Positions 1-11,121 of a stretch of DNA of 64,000 nucleotides are shown one piece after another (position 1 is the first letter of the stretch; the number at the start of each line of letters is the position of its first letter). The stretch lies in assembly GCF_007066085.1 (NCBI RefSeq), contig NZ_CP041405.1, positions 2,294,001-2,358,000 of the forward strand. Reading direction: 5' to 3'. The notes beneath the pieces were generated by a model. It searched no databases. It saw nothing but the letters and a program-made list of their open reading frames with translations, and had not been told where the DNA came from. Source of the stretch: Paenibacillus thiaminolyticus (GTDB taxonomy: Bacteria > Bacillota > Bacilli > Paenibacillales > Paenibacillaceae). The translations under genes were made by a program, and so were the position numbers.

Positions 1-452
1 TGGCGGCCGCCTCCTTCGGCTCCGGGCAGCGGATAATAGTCCGCCTTGATCTGATAAAGGCCGGCTTGGCTCACTTCCACGTCGTATTCAATCCAGCCCC
101 GCTGAGTGAACCAGATCAACGCATCGCGCTCGCCTTCATAGAGGCCTGTGCGGATGCCGGCATCCTCCGAGGCCGCCGCATACCGCGAAGCCGGAATGAT
201 GATCGTCTCCGTTCCAGCCGGAACGCCTTCCTGCTGCCATTGCCCGAGCACTTCCTGATAATACGGCTCAATTCGGCTGTCCTCCGACTCGCCGAATAGC
301 GGTTCCGAGCCGGCCGGCTTCGCGGAAGTGCCTGCTCCATACACGGCTCCGTCATCCGAAGGGAGCAGACCATACCCGAGCCCGCCAGCGAACAGAATGG
401 CGATGGCAAGCCAGATACAAGCCAACAGCCGGCGATATTTACGCTTCTCCAT
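1..452 (-). CDS. Extracellular solute-binding protein, N-terminal part (cut by window edge)
   Basis: Only the first 150 codons are inside the window. The protein starts MEKRKYRRLLACIWLAIAIL, a basic N-terminus followed by one hydrophobic segment (signal peptide or anchor). From about residue 90 there is an ASEDAGIRTG...ALIWFTQRGWIEYDVEV stretch like the carbohydrate-binding module at the front of the very large (about 900 residue) sugar-binding proteins of Paenibacillus; that family assignment is from memory. The ATG at 452 has GAGGGG just upstream, only 13 bases after the stop of the ABC ATPase gene, so the two are probably cotranscribed. The ATPase is therefore a likely energiser of this uptake system. 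No lipobox cysteine is seen in the visible part. Confidence 0.6.
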   Translation of the reverse strand, partial: MEKRKYRRLLACIWLAIAILFAGGLGYGLLPSDDGAVYGAGTSAKPAGSEPLFGESEDSRIEPYYQEVLGQWQQEGVPAGTETIIIPASRYAAASEDAGIRTGLYEGERDALIWFTQRGWIEYDVEVSQAGLYQIKADYYPLPGAEGGGR

Positions 453-465
453 GCTTCATCACCCC

Positions 466-1584
466 TCAATCCGTAAGGAGCATTTCCGTATCTTTATTGA
501 AAAAAAGCGCCTTTTCCATATTGATCGCAGCCGACACTTGCGTGCCCTCATCACAGTGCAGCCCTTCGCTGGCTCGAATAACAAGCGGGCGCTCCTGCTT
601 GATGTCGATATGGTAATAGCGGTCCGAGCCGACGAACTCATTGAACTGCAGCGTCCCCGTCACAATGGAATGCGACGATGCCTCCATCCGGTGGGCTTCG
701 AAGCTGATATGCTCCGGCCGGATTCCCATGATGACGGTTCGGTCGACCAGCCGCTGTTTCCTGATAGCGCTTTCATGTTGTGGGGCAAGGCGGATAATGA
801 ACCTGCGCGAATGGAACTCCACATGCCCGTCATGATGATGAAGCCGCCCTTCGATGAAGTTCATCGGCGGGTTGCCAATGAAGTTCGCCACGAACATGTT
901 GACCGGACGGTTGTAGATCATCTCGGGCGTATCGACCTGCTGCACCACACCCCGATTCATGACGACGACCCGATCTCCCATCGTCATCGCCTCAATCTGA
1001 TCGTGAGTGACGTAGATGGTCGTTACTTCGATCTTTTTGTGCAGGCTGATGATCTCGGAACGCATCTGCACGCGCAGCTTCGCATCAAGGTTGGACAGCG
1101 GTTCGTCCATCAGGAACACCTGCGGCGTCCGGACAATCGCGCGGCCGAGCGCCACGCGCTGGCGCTGGCCCCCGGACAGCTCACGCGGCTTGCGCTCCAG
1201 GAAGTTCTCGATCTCGAGCACCCGGGCCGCCCGCTTCACCGCCAGATCAATTTCATGCTTCGGCTGCTTGCGGAGGCGCAGGCCGAAGGCGATATTTTCA
1301 TAGACGCTCATATTGGGATACAGGGCATAGTTCTGGAACACCATCGAGATGTCCCTATTCTTCGGAGGTATGTCGTTCACCATCGTATCGCCGATGTAAA
1401 TATCGCCCTCCGACACGTCCTCCAATCCCGCCAGCATGCGAAGTGTCGTCGACTTCCCGCACCCGGACGGCCCGACCAGCACGATGAACTCTGTATCGTC
1501 GACACTCAGGTTGAAATCGCTTACAGCAACCTCTTTGTACTTGCCGTAACGTTTGTACACATGGTTGAACAATATATTGGCCAT
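466..1584 (-). CDS. Sugar ABC transporter ATP-binding protein, MsmX/UgpC type
   Basis: 372 residues, full length for the MsmX/UgpC/MalK group. Walker [10 protein letters not shown] lies near residue 38, the signature [14 protein letters not shown] near 135, Walker B VFLMDEP near 155 and the switch His in THDQIEAM near 193. The last 130 residues form a TOBE-like regulatory domain ([11 protein letters not shown]). It hydrolyses ATP at the membrane to drive carbohydrate import. ATG start with GGGAGG about 7 bases upstream. In Firmicutes one such ATPase often serves several importers, so it could also energise the permease pair at 45003-46755, which has no ATPase gene nearby; that is inference. 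Confidence 0.95.
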   Translation of the reverse strand: MANILFNHVYKRYGKYKEVAVSDFNLSVDDTEFIVLVGPSGCGKSTTLRMLAGLEDVSEGDIYIGDTMVNDIPPKNRDISMVFQNYALYPNMSVYENIAFGLRLRKQPKHEIDLAVKRAARVLEIENFLERKPRELSGGQRQRVALGRAIVRTPQVFLMDEPLSNLDAKLRVQMRSEIISLHKKIEVTTIYVTHDQIEAMTMGDRVVVMNRGVVQQVDTPEMIYNRPVNMFVANFIGNPPMNFIEGRLHHHDGHVEFHSRRFIIRLAPQHESAIRKQRLVDRTVIMGIRPEHISFEAHRMEASSHSIVTGTLQFNEFVGSDRYYHIDIKQERPLVIRASEGLHCDEGTQVSAAINMEKALFFNKDTEMLLTD

Positions 1585-1815
1585 GACGATCCCTCCCGGT
1601 TTAACGTCATCTTACAAGGAAACCTGTTAATTTGGTGTTAAGAAACGTGAAAACGATTAATTTTTTCGAGAAATGGGCAGGGGCTTAATGATGGTTCGGA
1701 ATTAGAAAAGCGCCGAATGAGCCCGTTCACGTGGAACACAAAATTGCTGCATGCGTGCAGTTTTTTGTCGGGATCTGTTGGCTAAAAAGGAAATCCTGCA
1801 ATAATCAGGCTGTTG

Positions 1816-2440
1816 GAAAACCCGGTTTTTTTTCGGAGGGGTGATTACCTAATCGAAACTTGGCATTCAGAGCGTCATCGCCTTCTGGAGACATCGTTGC
1901 CTCCTGGGGCTTGAACGTGTGGAGGGAATTGCTGCTATTTTACAGGAATTTCGGCTCAATGAGTCCACATCCCGAGGAATTGCTGCACAGCTACATCATT
2001 TTAGGCCCTTTTGAGCTAAGTCGAAGAGAAACGGGTGAAATTCCTGCAGTTTTACAGGATTCCCTTTCTGGTGAAGTCGTCCCTATCGAATTGCTGTATT
2101 TGAGCAGGTTTTCAAGTTAACCGAATAGGCGTAGAAATCGTGCAGTTTTGCAGATTTCGCTCACCGAATAGGCGCGTCTGGAGAAATCGTGCAGTTTTGC
2201 GGATTTCGCCTACCGGATAGACGTGGCTAGGGAAATGGTGCGGTTTTCAGGCCGCTAGAAAACCCCTGTTTTTTAAGAATGGTTGGAGATTGTCCATTTT
2301 CCTACTCAAAATTTGGCACCCACAGCGTTTTAAATCGATTTTTTCTACTGAGAGACGAGATCCACCACATAAAAAATGAAGTGCCACAAAATCCTTGGAT
2401 TTTCTCAACAGCCTGTTTTTTGCAGGATTCCTCTCTCATC
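1816..2440. repeat. Composite dispersed repeat, copy A
   Basis: This gene-free block is matched, in inverse orientation, by 54840-55329. Its core (about 1889-2257) contains short units around CTGCAGTTTTGCAGG-like mini-palindromes, including two successive 49-base units (CGAATAGGCG...GAAATCGTGCAG) where copy B has one. A second module, 2258-2361 (GAAAACCCCTGTTTTTT to GAGAGACGAGAT), follows the core; in copy B it precedes it. A shortened, degenerate version of that module lies at 1816-1890, so copy A looks like module2'-core-module2. The open frames here do not resemble proteins. No transposase or clear target duplication is seen. The whole of 1585-2661 has no other recognisable gene. Confidence 0.85.
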
Positions 2441-2661
2441 ATACTCCAGCAAACGGGCAAACGGGCGCAACAAAACCCGGAAGCGAGATCGCCCCGGGCT
2501 CCGGCTCTCCCCCTGACACCTCAGTTGAAGTTAATCTGGAAACTTTCTCTGCCCAAATAGCCAAATAGACTTTCCTCCCGAAAATCAATCCCCGCCCTCT
2601 GGAGAGCGTTTGGGTTATAGGTTAGAATCTTGCTAATCGGTCCGTTCGAAGCCGGATGCGG

Positions 2662-3321
2662 CTATCCCTGCTTCATACAGAACCACCAATCATAACATTT
2701 CAATTGGCCGGCTTGTGACATTTTCATTCGCTCGGCGGCTTCCTGCACGGTTCGTGCCGCAGGCAGGATCAACTGATTGCCGATAATCTCATTATTCGGC
2801 CAGTTCGCAGGTGTGGCTGCTTGATTGGCATCCACGACTTGCAAGGCTTGCACGGCCCGTAAGATTTCATAAATATTACGCCCTACCGTCTCAGGGTAAG
2901 TCAGCATCAGCCGGATGATGCCCTTAGGGTCGACAATATATACACTGCGTACCGTTCGTGTGCCTAGGGTAGGATGAATCATCCCTAATTGCTTCGCTAA
3001 GGTTCCCAGTCCATCCGCGATAATCGGGAACGTAATGTGCACGCCGAAGCACTGACGAATCCATTCGATCCATTTGATATGAGAAAATACTTGCTCCACC
3101 GACAAGCCGATCAGCTCGGTATTTAATTTGCGGAACTCCGGATGCAGCTGTTCAAAAGCAATAAATTCCGTCGTGCACACCGGCGTGAAGTCCCCGGGAT
3201 GGCTGAACAGAATAAACCATCGTCGCTGAAAAGCACCTGGCAGCGATAACTCCCCGAACGTAGTCTGAACCGTCACTTCAGGAAAGCGTTCCCCAATGAA
3301 AGGAACTGACCGTTCTGTCAT
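2662..3321 (-). CDS. 1-Cys peroxiredoxin (Prx6/AhpC-TSA family)
   Basis: 219 residues, the usual size for Prx6-type peroxiredoxins. The active-site motif [12 protein letters not shown] with the peroxidatic Cys is near residue 45, and the resistance-type C-terminal arm has the expected long extension ([11 protein letters not shown]). It should reduce hydrogen peroxide and organic hydroperoxides in the cytosol. Of two ATG codons, the second (MTERSV) is preferred because GGAGGT sits 6 bases before it. Upstream toward 3400 there is a gap of 260 bases to the next gene; it appears monocistronic. The C-terminus has a Cys in LKCYDWWFC that is not part of the canonical 1-Cys site. Confidence 0.9.
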   Translation of the reverse strand: MTERSVPFIGERFPEVTVQTTFGELSLPGAFQRRWFILFSHPGDFTPVCTTEFIAFEQLHPEFRKLNTELIGLSVEQVFSHIKWIEWIRQCFGVHITFPIIADGLGTLAKQLGMIHPTLGTRTVRSVYIVDPKGIIRLMLTYPETVGRNIYEILRAVQALQVVDANQAATPANWPNNEIIGNQLILPAARTVQEAAERMKMSQAGQLKCYDWWFCMKQG

Positions 3322-3584
3322 AGCCATACCTCCAGAATCTCATATTGCTTTATCCTATTCAGAGGCATCCGCCTAGAAAATTGTCCTGCGAAAAAATATA
3401 TTTTGGCGTCTAGAATGGCTTCAACTTCATCCTGCTGTGCCCAGCCGTACCCGGATTATGCCCTTCAATGCGCATACCTGCGGGTCCCAATTGCGATAGC
3501 GGAAATATGATCACGTTCCCAAGGAGGCATTTTCTCGGGCGACGAAACCAAAAAAGGACAGCTAGGCTGCCCTCTAACATTGCA

Positions 3585-4328
3585 TTATTCTCCTATCGGT
3601 TCAAAAATGGCGACCTGCCGCTTTCCTGCTTTGAAAGCTTCTATTCTTCTGAACTTATCATGCCGCAGCTTCTGGCGTTTGTCCGCAATGACGGCCATGA
3701 CGGAACGCTCCGGCTCCATCCGTCCATGCATATTGTCAAAAAAACGGTCCAACGGGTTGCCGCTCTCACTGTGCCAATGAACAAGTTCCCCATAGGGGAG
3801 ATCGGTAAGAACAATATCGAATCCGCCTGCTTGCGGCTCCATATCCGCGTCTCCAGTTGCCGTAATATCATGATGAAATGAGCACGTTTCTTCTATGTAG
3901 GATTGCGCTATGAGCGAGGCCAGCTTCTCGACACTGTCCAGCGCCTCGCGATGAGAGGGCTTATTGTATTGCTCCAGCAGCTGCGCCAGTTCCTTCTTGC
4001 GCCGCTTCATCCCTTCCGCGGACAGCAGAGACAGATTCTTCTCCGCGATGCCCAGCACCTCCGAGTTCACATCGGAGGCGACGATCCGCTTCATTCGATG
4101 TCCGTGCAGCAATCCGATGACCGTAAGCATATACGCGCCGCCGCAGCACGGATCATAGACAGTATACGGCTCATCATGCCCTTTGCCCTGCAGATGCAGG
4201 AAGCATCTCTGCATAATCTCGCTGGCGAGCCTTACCGGAAAAGCCGTCGTCCCCCGCGCATTATACAGCACCCTTCCGCTGGCAAAATCTTCATAGCCGC
4301 TTGGCTTCGTCTCAAACATATATTTCAT
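3585..4328 (-). CDS. AviRa-like 23S rRNA (guanine) methyltransferase
   Basis: 247 residues. The product matches the pattern I know for AviRa, the avilamycin-resistance methyltransferase of Streptomyces viridochromogenes: VLYNARGTTAFPVRLASEI near residue 17, the SAM-binding loop YDPCCGGAYMLTVIGLLHG near 60, ASDVN, and the catalytic-type motif VLTDLPYGE near 188. AviRa methylates G2535 in domain V of 23S rRNA and blocks orthosomycin antibiotics. The open frame extends to 4493, but the ATG at 4328 (MKYMFETK) has AAAGG upstream and begins the conserved region. Whether this copy confers resistance or is a housekeeping paralogue cannot be told. It lies in an AT-richer stretch, alone, with no biosynthesis genes near. 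Confidence 0.8.
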   Translation of the reverse strand: MKYMFETKPSGYEDFASGRVLYNARGTTAFPVRLASEIMQRCFLHLQGKGHDEPYTVYDPCCGGAYMLTVIGLLHGHRMKRIVASDVNSEVLGIAEKNLSLLSAEGMKRRKKELAQLLEQYNKPSHREALDSVEKLASLIAQSYIEETCSFHHDITATGDADMEPQAGGFDIVLTDLPYGELVHWHSESGNPLDRFFDNMHGRMEPERSVMAVIADKRQKLRHDKFRRIEAFKAGKRQVAIFEPIGE

Positions 4329-4792
4329 TGCGTATGACCTTTCACCCAGTATTGGAAAAACATATTGTATTCCAATATACACCATCGGGACGAATTGGGC
4401 TATCCCGCCACTTGAGATGACCACGGGGTAACGCAATGGTTTTGTATTTCCATAGTAGAAAGAAAGCACAATTGTCCATATAAAGGTGGACATGAAGGGA
4501 TTCTTCTTCTAGCAAGGCAAACTTCTATATGTAGATATACTATGACAAAAAAACGCTATATATAGTATCATTTCAACTAATCGCGGACTATCTTCTTCAC
4601 AGAAAAGTGTCTCCTATTTGAAAGACATTCTCTTTTTGTTTTCCACTGTAGAAGGACAATTTCATAAGATGAGCAAAAATAGCACATGCCCCTCCTATCG
4701 AACTCCCGCAAGTATGCAACCCTCCGGCCCGTTCAGGGGAACATCAGACGTTAGCAGAATGAACCACCCTTCAGGAAAGGCGTTATCCATCT
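4329..4792. other. Gene-poor AT-rich gap
   Basis: No convincing gene on either strand. It contains the first hairpin repeat (4462-4503) and an imperfect inverted repeat near 4530-4570 (GATATACTAT / ATAGTATC) of unknown role. Confidence 0.5.
4462..4503. repeat. Hairpin direct repeat, copy 1
   Basis: Reads AATTGTCCATATAAAGG then TGGACATGAAGGGATTC. GTCCA (4474-4478) pairs with TGGAC (4487-4491). A close copy in the same orientation is at 5384-5428; the two bracket the NUDIX gene. Confidence 0.7.
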
Positions 4793-5224
4793 TTAAACTT
4801 GAAGTGTTTCATCCGCTAATAATTTATCTTTGCTCATCTTCACTTGTTCAATCATATGTCCAATATTCCCCTCACCTGCAAATAAGGTCATGTCAAAAAA
4901 ATCTTGATGTAAATCAGACCAGTATAATTCATTCTCATCTCCCGAAATCACAACATCACACTTCAATTTGCCCACATAAACTTCAACATAGCAATCATGT
5001 ACATAGTAGGTAAAATCCATAAGATGATGCAAAGTAACATGTTCTTGTGAAATGCTTGTTTCTTCCAGCAGTTCTCTGTAGGCAGCTTCCATCCCGGTTT
5101 CTCCTCGCTCTATTTTGCCGCCCACCAGATTGCTTAAACCTTTATAGGGGTCTTTTACTCGTTTGCACATGAGCAATCGGTCCATATCTTTATTGTAGAT
5201 GAGAAGAACGTTATATCCTTGCAC
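4793..5224 (-). CDS. NUDIX hydrolase
   Basis: 143 residues with an intact NUDIX box, GGKIERGETGMEAAYRELLEE followed by TSI, near residues 36-60 (pattern G-x5-E-x7-RE-x2-EE-x-G/S). Such enzymes cleave nucleoside diphosphates linked to another group, for example oxidised dNTPs (MutT-like). The substrate cannot be read from sequence. The start is GTG with AAGGAG 8 bases upstream. The gene stands alone, AT-rich, between two near-identical hairpin repeats, which may mean it was acquired as a small unit. Confidence 0.88.
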   Translation of the reverse strand: MQGYNVLLIYNKDMDRLLMCKRVKDPYKGLSNLVGGKIERGETGMEAAYRELLEETSISQEHVTLHHLMDFTYYVHDCYVEVYVGKLKCDVVISGDENELYWSDLHQDFFDMTLFAGEGNIGHMIEQVKMSKDKLLADETLQV

Positions 5225-5383
5225 GATTGAGTCTCCTTATTTTATATTTTAACTTTACAATATTCGGTAATGCAGCTTCATTCTCCTTCCAATTAGTTCA
5301 ATGGCGGTGAAAACCGGATAACGGGTAAAATCAGTGGATTGTTCAAAATGGCCGACGAAGAACAACTGTACTTCATGAGTGGA

Positions 5384-5428
5384 AAAAAAGAATAATTGTC
5401 CATATAAAATGGACGTGAAAGGGTTCAA
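5384..5428. repeat. Hairpin direct repeat, copy 2
   Basis: Reads AATTGTCCATATAAAATGG then ACGTGAAAGGGTTC. GTCCAT (5398-5403) pairs perfectly with ATGGAC (5409-5414). Same orientation as the copy at 4462-4503. Confidence 0.7.
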
Positions 5429-5434
5429 TTTTCG

Positions 5435-5466
5435 AAAAAAAAGATGACCCCTGTTCGGAGGTCATC
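5435..5466 (-). terminator. Terminator of the ilv-leu operon
   Basis: On the minus strand GATGACC pairs with GGTCATC around a 10-base loop and is followed by eight T. It lies about 50 bases after the leuA stop. Confidence 0.9.
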
Positions 5467-5515
5467 TGCAAGGCCGAATGGGCCGAGTCGGATTCTGCCA
5501 CCAAGCGAAAGCCGC

Positions 5516-7066
5516 CTAGATCAGTCCGATCTTGTCGCGGCGGCTGCTGCCGCCGAGCTTGCGCTTCTCGATGAGGCGGTTGAGCGCATCCACGTAAGCG
5601 CGGGCGCTTGCCTCGAGAATATCGGTGCTGACGCCGCGTCCCAGTGCGGGCAGGCCGTCCTGCGTCAGGACGACATGGACTTCGCCGAGAGCGTCCTTGC
5701 CGTGCGTAACCGATTTGATGGAATAATCGGTAAGTTCGACGTCTTCCCGTGACGCCTTGTCAATCGCCATATAGATGGCGTCGACGGAGCCGTTGCCGCT
5801 CGCTTCCTCTTCCAGCACCTTCCCGTCGATCGTAACGAGGCGGACCTTCGCCGATGGAACAGATTGGTTGCCGTACTCCACATAGACGGTCTCCAGCTTG
5901 AACATTTCCGGCGTGTCAATCAGCTTCTCCTCGATCATGGCGCGAATGTCTTCATCCGACACTTCTTTCTTCTTGTCTGCGACCTCCTTGAACTTGACGA
6001 AGGCGGCATTGACCTGCTCTTCGCTGAGCATGTAGCCGAGATCGATCAGCTTCTCGCGGAAGGCATGGCGGCCCGAGTGCTTGCCGAGCACGAGCTTGCT
6101 CTCCTTGAGACCGATGGTCTCCGGAGAAATAATCTCGTACGTCGTCTTCTCCTTCAGCATGCCATCCTGGTGAATGCCCGATTCATGGGCGAACGCATTG
6201 GCGCCGACAATCGCCTTGTTCCCCGGCACGACCATCCCCGTCAGCTTGCTGACCAGGCGGCTCGTGCGCGCAATCTCGCTCAGGACAAGCGACGTCTTCG
6301 CCTGATAGAAGTCTTGCCGCGTCTCCAGCGCCAAGGCCACCTCTTCCAGAGCCGTGTTGCCCGCACGCTCGCCGATGCCGTTGATCGTGCCTTCAATCTG
6401 ATCGGCCCCGTTCAGCACCGCCGCAAGCGCATTCGCCGTCGCCATCCCGAGATCGTCATGGCAATGCGCGCTAAGCTGAATCTTCTCGATGCCCGGAACA
6501 TTCTCCTTCAGCGTCTTGAAGATGTTGCCATACTCATACGGCGTCAAATAACCAACCGTATCCGGAATGTTGACGACCGTCGCGCCGGCGCGAATCGCCA
6601 TCTCGGTCACTTGGCAGAGGAAGTCGAGCTCGGTCCGCCCGGCGTCCTCCGGGGAGAACTCCACCTTCGAGAAATATTTCTTCGCGTAACGAATCGCCGC
6701 TTCGGCCGTCTCCAGCACCTGCTCCTTCTCCATGCGCAGCTTATGCTTGCGATGGATCGGCGAAGATGCGAGGAAGAGATGGAGGCATGGATCCTGCGCG
6801 TTCTTCAAGGCTTCGTAAGCTGCATCGATGTCCTTCGTCCGCGCCCGCGACAGCCCGATGATCGTCGCATTCTTCACTGCGGCGGCGACAGCTCCCACGG
6901 CGGCCGAATCACCCGGAGATGCCGCAGGAAACCCCGCTTCGATGCGGTCGACACCGAGGCGCTCCAATTGGTAGGCGATCTCGAGCTTCTCCTTCGTATT
7001 CAAGTTCACGCCCGGAGATTGCTCCCCGTCTCTTAACGTCGTGTCAAAAATATAAATTTTACGCAT
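5516..7066 (-). CDS. leuA: 2-isopropylmalate synthase
   Basis: 516 residues, the usual length. It condenses acetyl-CoA with 2-oxoisovalerate, the first committed step of leucine synthesis. The N-terminus [19 protein letters not shown] carries the family signature; the metal-binding HCHDDLG motif is near residue 200 and a second signature ([14 protein letters not shown]) near 230. The C-terminal third is the leucine-binding regulatory domain. The open frame runs 54 codons further upstream, but the ATG at 7066 has GGAGG at the right distance. It is the last gene of ilvB-ilvN-ilvC-leuA, 166 bases after ilvC, with a hairpin in the gap. leuC, leuD and leuB are not in the window. Confidence 0.97.
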   Translation of the reverse strand: MRKIYIFDTTLRDGEQSPGVNLNTKEKLEIAYQLERLGVDRIEAGFPAASPGDSAAVGAVAAAVKNATIIGLSRARTKDIDAAYEALKNAQDPCLHLFLASSPIHRKHKLRMEKEQVLETAEAAIRYAKKYFSKVEFSPEDAGRTELDFLCQVTEMAIRAGATVVNIPDTVGYLTPYEYGNIFKTLKENVPGIEKIQLSAHCHDDLGMATANALAAVLNGADQIEGTINGIGERAGNTALEEVALALETRQDFYQAKTSLVLSEIARTSRLVSKLTGMVVPGNKAIVGANAFAHESGIHQDGMLKEKTTYEIISPETIGLKESKLVLGKHSGRHAFREKLIDLGYMLSEEQVNAAFVKFKEVADKKKEVSDEDIRAMIEEKLIDTPEMFKLETVYVEYGNQSVPSAKVRLVTIDGKVLEEEASGNGSVDAIYMAIDKASREDVELTDYSIKSVTHGKDALGEVHVVLTQDGLPALGRGVSTDILEASARAYVDALNRLIEKRKLGGSSRRDKIGLI

Positions 7067-7124
7067 CGCTGCACCTCCGTTAGTCTCTCGCCATATTACT
7101 ATTCCAGTGTATGCACATAAAAGA

Positions 7125-7161
7125 ACAGCGCCATCCCGCCTTGACGACGGGCGGGCGCTGT
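7125..7161 (-). terminator. Hairpin between ilvC and leuA (possible attenuator)
   Basis: On the minus strand ACAGCGCC-CG-CCCG pairs with CGGG-AT-GGCGCTGT, followed by TTCTTTTATG. A terminator-like structure inside an operon, which could lower leuA expression relative to ilvBNC. Confidence 0.6.
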
Positions 7162-7232
7162 GCGATTTCGCCTTCCGGCCTATGAGTCCGCAGCCTGCCG
7201 CATGTCCGGTCCGGCTGGCGCAACTCACATCA

Positions 7233-8249
<1,017 letters not shown>

Positions 8250-8276
8250 CTATAAATAAAGTGAGATAATAATCAA

Positions 8277-8362
8277 CCCCGAATGAATGAGGGTATTTCA
8301 AGGGACAATTGCTCGTTCCGGTTCTGCCTGACTTATCCCCTGAGAGACCCCCTCATTCGGGG
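8277..8362. repeat. Long inverted repeat between ilvN and ilvC
   Basis: CCCCGAATGA at 8277-8286 is mirrored by TCATTCGGGG at 8353-8362, with GAGGG / CCCCC next to the arms. The intervening 60 bases are not coding. In mRNA it would form a long hairpin 50 bases before the ilvC ribosome binding site; it lacks a T-run, so it is more likely an RNA-processing or stability element than a terminator. Confidence 0.55.
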
Positions 8363-8412
8363 AATGTCCGCGGCCGGCGCAAGTCCGGCCGGATACTGCA
8401 CAGCGGTACCGG

Positions 8413-8913
8413 TTACTTCCCGTCTGTCGTCTGCCCGCGAACCATCGCCGTCACGCCGGTGCGGCTGATCTCGCGGATGCCGTAAGGCTTGAGCAGCTCG
8501 ACCATCGCTTCGATTTTCTGGGACTCGCCCACGACTTGGACGATGATCGTGCCCGGTCCGATATCGACCACCGTCGCGCGGAACGTCTCGACGACACCGA
8601 GAATCTCCGGACGCTCCCGCGGCTCCGCCTTGACCTTGATCAAGGCCAGTTCGCGGGATACCATCGGTTGAGAGCTCAAATCGATAACCTTGATAACATC
8701 GATAATCTTATACAACTGCTTCTCTATTTGCTCCAGCGTATGCTCGTCGCCCGTCGTCACGATGACCATGCGGGAGAGGCCTTCTTCCTCCGAGGCTCCT
8801 ACCGTAATGCTGTCAATGTTGAATCCGCGGCGGCCGAACAAGCCAGACACGCGCTGCAATACGCCAGGCTGATCGTTGACGATGACGGCGATGGTGTGCT
8901 TCATCGGTTTCAT
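8413..8913 (-). CDS. ilvN: Acetolactate synthase small (regulatory) subunit
   Basis: 166 residues. It begins [20 protein letters not shown], a typical ACT domain, with [12 protein letters not shown] near residue 30; the C-terminal half matches ALS_ss_C. It binds the catalytic IlvB subunit and confers valine feedback inhibition. The ATG at 8911-8913 overlaps the ilvB stop (ATGA), with GGGGGA upstream, implying translational coupling; the TTG two codons earlier is less likely. Also named ilvH in other genomes. Confidence 0.95.
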   Translation of the reverse strand: MKPMKHTIAVIVNDQPGVLQRVSGLFGRRGFNIDSITVGASEEEGLSRMVIVTTGDEHTLEQIEKQLYKIIDVIKVIDLSSQPMVSRELALIKVKAEPRERPEILGVVETFRATVVDIGPGTIIVQVVGESQKIEAMVELLKPYGIREISRTGVTAMVRGQTTDGK

Positions 8914-10655
8914 TCGCAATCCCCCATTATCATTTGGTCAATGGTGCAGCCCTGGGTTACCATCGGGTAGACGTTCTCGTACCTGCGTACGACGAACTCG
9001 ACGACGGCCGGTCCAGGCGTATTCAAGGCCTCCGTCCAAGCTTGTTCCGCTTCTTCCTTCGTCGTCGCCCGGAAGCCGCGCACGCCGTATGCTTCCGCCA
9101 GCTTGACGAAATCCGGACTGCCTGCCAAATCGATATGACTGTACCGGTTATCGTAGATGAGCTCCTGCCATTGGCGCACCATGCCGAGCACCCGGTTGTT
9201 GATGATGGCCACCTTGACCGGAATGTTGTGGATGGCGCAGATGGCGAGTTCCTGCGCGCACATCTGCATCCCGCCGTCGCCATTGATCGAGACGACGGTC
9301 CGATCGGGGAACGCCATCTGCGCGCCGATCGCGGACGGGAAGCCGAAGCCCATCGTGCCGAGGCCGCCGGATGTAATCCAAGAGCGCGGGTGATTGAAGC
9401 GATAGTATTGAGCCGCCCACATCTGATGCTGGCCGACGTCCGTCGTCACGATCGCATTGCCTTGGGTCGTGTCATTGATCATCTGGATGACCCATTGCGG
9501 CTTCAGCTCCGCATCGGAGTCGATGAACGCCAGCGGCTTCTCCGCCTTCCACTTCTGCACCTGCTCGCGCCACGCATCTGCTTTATCGTTGTGAACCGCC
9601 GTAGCATTAGCCAATTGAAGTGTCGACTTAATATCGCCCACAATCGGAATGTCTGTCGGCACATTTTTGCCAATCTCGGCCGGGTCTATGTCAATATGCA
9701 CAATCTTCGCCTTCGGGGCGAAACCATCCAGCTTCATCGTTACGCGGTCATCGAAGCGGGCGCCGATGTTGATTAGCAGGTCCGCTTGCTGTATCGCCAT
9801 GTTCGACGTGTACGTTCCATGCATGCCGGGCATGCCCATCCACAATTCATTCCCGCTCGGGAAGCCGCCGAGTCCGAGCAAGGTCGTCGTCACCGGAATC
9901 TTCGTCTTGGTTACGAACTCAAGCAATTCCTCATGAGCGCCGGAATGGATGACGCCGGCTCCGGCCAGAATGACGGGCGACTCCGCTTCCGCGATGGCCT
10001 TCAGCATCTTATCGACCTGATACTTGTTCGGCTGGACGGTCGGGTGATACCCGCGAATATTCACTTCCGTCACCGGCTGGAACAAGGTCGTTGCTGCGGA
10101 TACATCCTTCGGAATATCGATGAGCACCGGCCCCTTGCGGCCCGTATTCGCGATGTGGAACGCTTCATGAATGACCCGCGGCAGGTCCTCCACGTTCCGC
10201 ACCAGATAGCTGTGCTTCGTAATCGGCATCGTGATGCCGGTAATATCCGCCTCCTGGAAGGCGTCTGTTCCGATAAACGTCGTCGCTACGTTGCCGGTAA
10301 TGACGACGAGCGGAACCGAATCCATATATGCCGTAGCGATGCCTGTGACCAGGTTCGTTGCACCGGGACCCGATGTCGCGATGCAGACGCCGACCTTGCC
10401 GCTTGCCCGCGCATAACCGTCGGCAGCATGAATCGCGCCTTGCTCATGCCGGGTCAGGACATGATGGAAATCCTCGCGGCCGTGCATCGCGTCGTAGATG
10501 TAGAGCACGGCGCCGCCCGGATAGCCGAACACGCACTCCACACCTTCCAACAACAAGCTGCGAAGCAAAATTTCGGAGCCTGTAATCACTTCAGGCTTCA
10601 TCCATTTTTCTTTTAATTCATCGGTTGAGCGCATTGTCGCTTGATGTGTGCTCAT
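8910..10655 (-). CDS. ilvB: Acetolactate synthase large (catalytic) subunit
   Basis: 581 residues. ThDP-dependent enzyme making acetolactate or acetohydroxybutyrate from pyruvate. The catalytic Glu lies in [18 protein letters not shown] near residue 80, and the ThDP-Mg motif [10 protein letters not shown]...[12 protein letters not shown] is near residues 465-500. The start at 10655 ([11 protein letters not shown]) has AAGGAGG 7 bases upstream; the open frame extends further but into the T-box terminator. First gene of the operon; expression is under the T-box leader immediately upstream. Confidence 0.97.
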   Translation of the reverse strand: MSTHQATMRSTDELKEKWMKPEVITGSEILLRSLLLEGVECVFGYPGGAVLYIYDAMHGREDFHHVLTRHEQGAIHAADGYARASGKVGVCIATSGPGATNLVTGIATAYMDSVPLVVITGNVATTFIGTDAFQEADITGITMPITKHSYLVRNVEDLPRVIHEAFHIANTGRKGPVLIDIPKDVSAATTLFQPVTEVNIRGYHPTVQPNKYQVDKMLKAIAEAESPVILAGAGVIHSGAHEELLEFVTKTKIPVTTTLLGLGGFPSGNELWMGMPGMHGTYTSNMAIQQADLLINIGARFDDRVTMKLDGFAPKAKIVHIDIDPAEIGKNVPTDIPIVGDIKSTLQLANATAVHNDKADAWREQVQKWKAEKPLAFIDSDAELKPQWVIQMINDTTQGNAIVTTDVGQHQMWAAQYYRFNHPRSWITSGGLGTMGFGFPSAIGAQMAFPDRTVVSINGDGGMQMCAQELAICAIHNIPVKVAIINNRVLGMVRQWQELIYDNRYSHIDLAGSPDFVKLAEAYGVRGFRATTKEEAEQAWTEALNTPGPAVVEFVVRRYENVYPMVTQGCTIDQMIMGDCE

Positions 10656-10737
10656 TTTGCCATCCTCCTTACGCATCCTTGTCGATTTCCACTCGGGCTT
10701 GGTTGTCATGGTGTGTTGTGCCTGGCCAGGCTTGTAA

Positions 10738-11115
10738 TACAACAAAAAAACCTTCCGCCCCCGCAGCTTGCCAGCTGCCTAAGGGACGAAAGGTTGTGCT
10801 TCCGTGGTACCACCCATGTTCATTCCACATCTCGCGATGTGAAATCTCTGCAAGTATACGCCGATACCGTGTCCATGACGGGTACGGTCAGTGCATACTC
10901 TGGACGCCTAACGCGCGCCTGACGATTCCCCCTACTGACATATCCGGCTATAGCCTGATATCCGTTCAGGAGAACAGCTCCGAGGTGAGCTCGCCTATAA
11001 GGGATTATGGCGCCGGTCTCAGCAAGACTTCCATGCGCTCTCTGTTCATAAGGGCCCTTATGCTTCGTCCTCTTCATTGCCGTTGTAAAATATGGTCAAT
11101 GTCTTTCAAATGTTT
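10738..11115 (-). promoter_or_regulatory. T-box riboswitch leader of the ilv-leu operon
   Basis: On the minus strand the leader carries the conserved T-box antiterminator sequence TGGGTGGTACCACGG (plus positions 10802-10816), followed by a strong intrinsic terminator (10743-10795: CCTTTCGTCCC pairing with GGGGGCGGAAGG, then TTTTTTT). Upstream is an extended stem I region with AGAGAGC and the CACCTCGGAGC segment where the specifier loop is expected. By the operon function a Leu codon (CUC there) is plausible, but I could not fold it with certainty. Uncharged tRNA binding would prevent termination and switch on ilvB. Confidence 0.9.
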
Positions 11116-11121
11116 AGAAAC

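Noticed and set aside
328..1641. 437-codon open frame on the plus strand over the ABC ATPase
   Set aside because: Rich in His, Arg and Asp and without family resemblance; it is the antisense shadow of the clear ATPase gene.
1816..2440. Insertion sequence
   Set aside because: No transposase frame, no terminal inverted repeats and no target duplication in either copy; called a composite repeat instead.
5864..7036. 390-codon plus-strand frame over leuA
   Set aside because: Antisense of a strongly conserved leuA; composition typical of a shadow frame.
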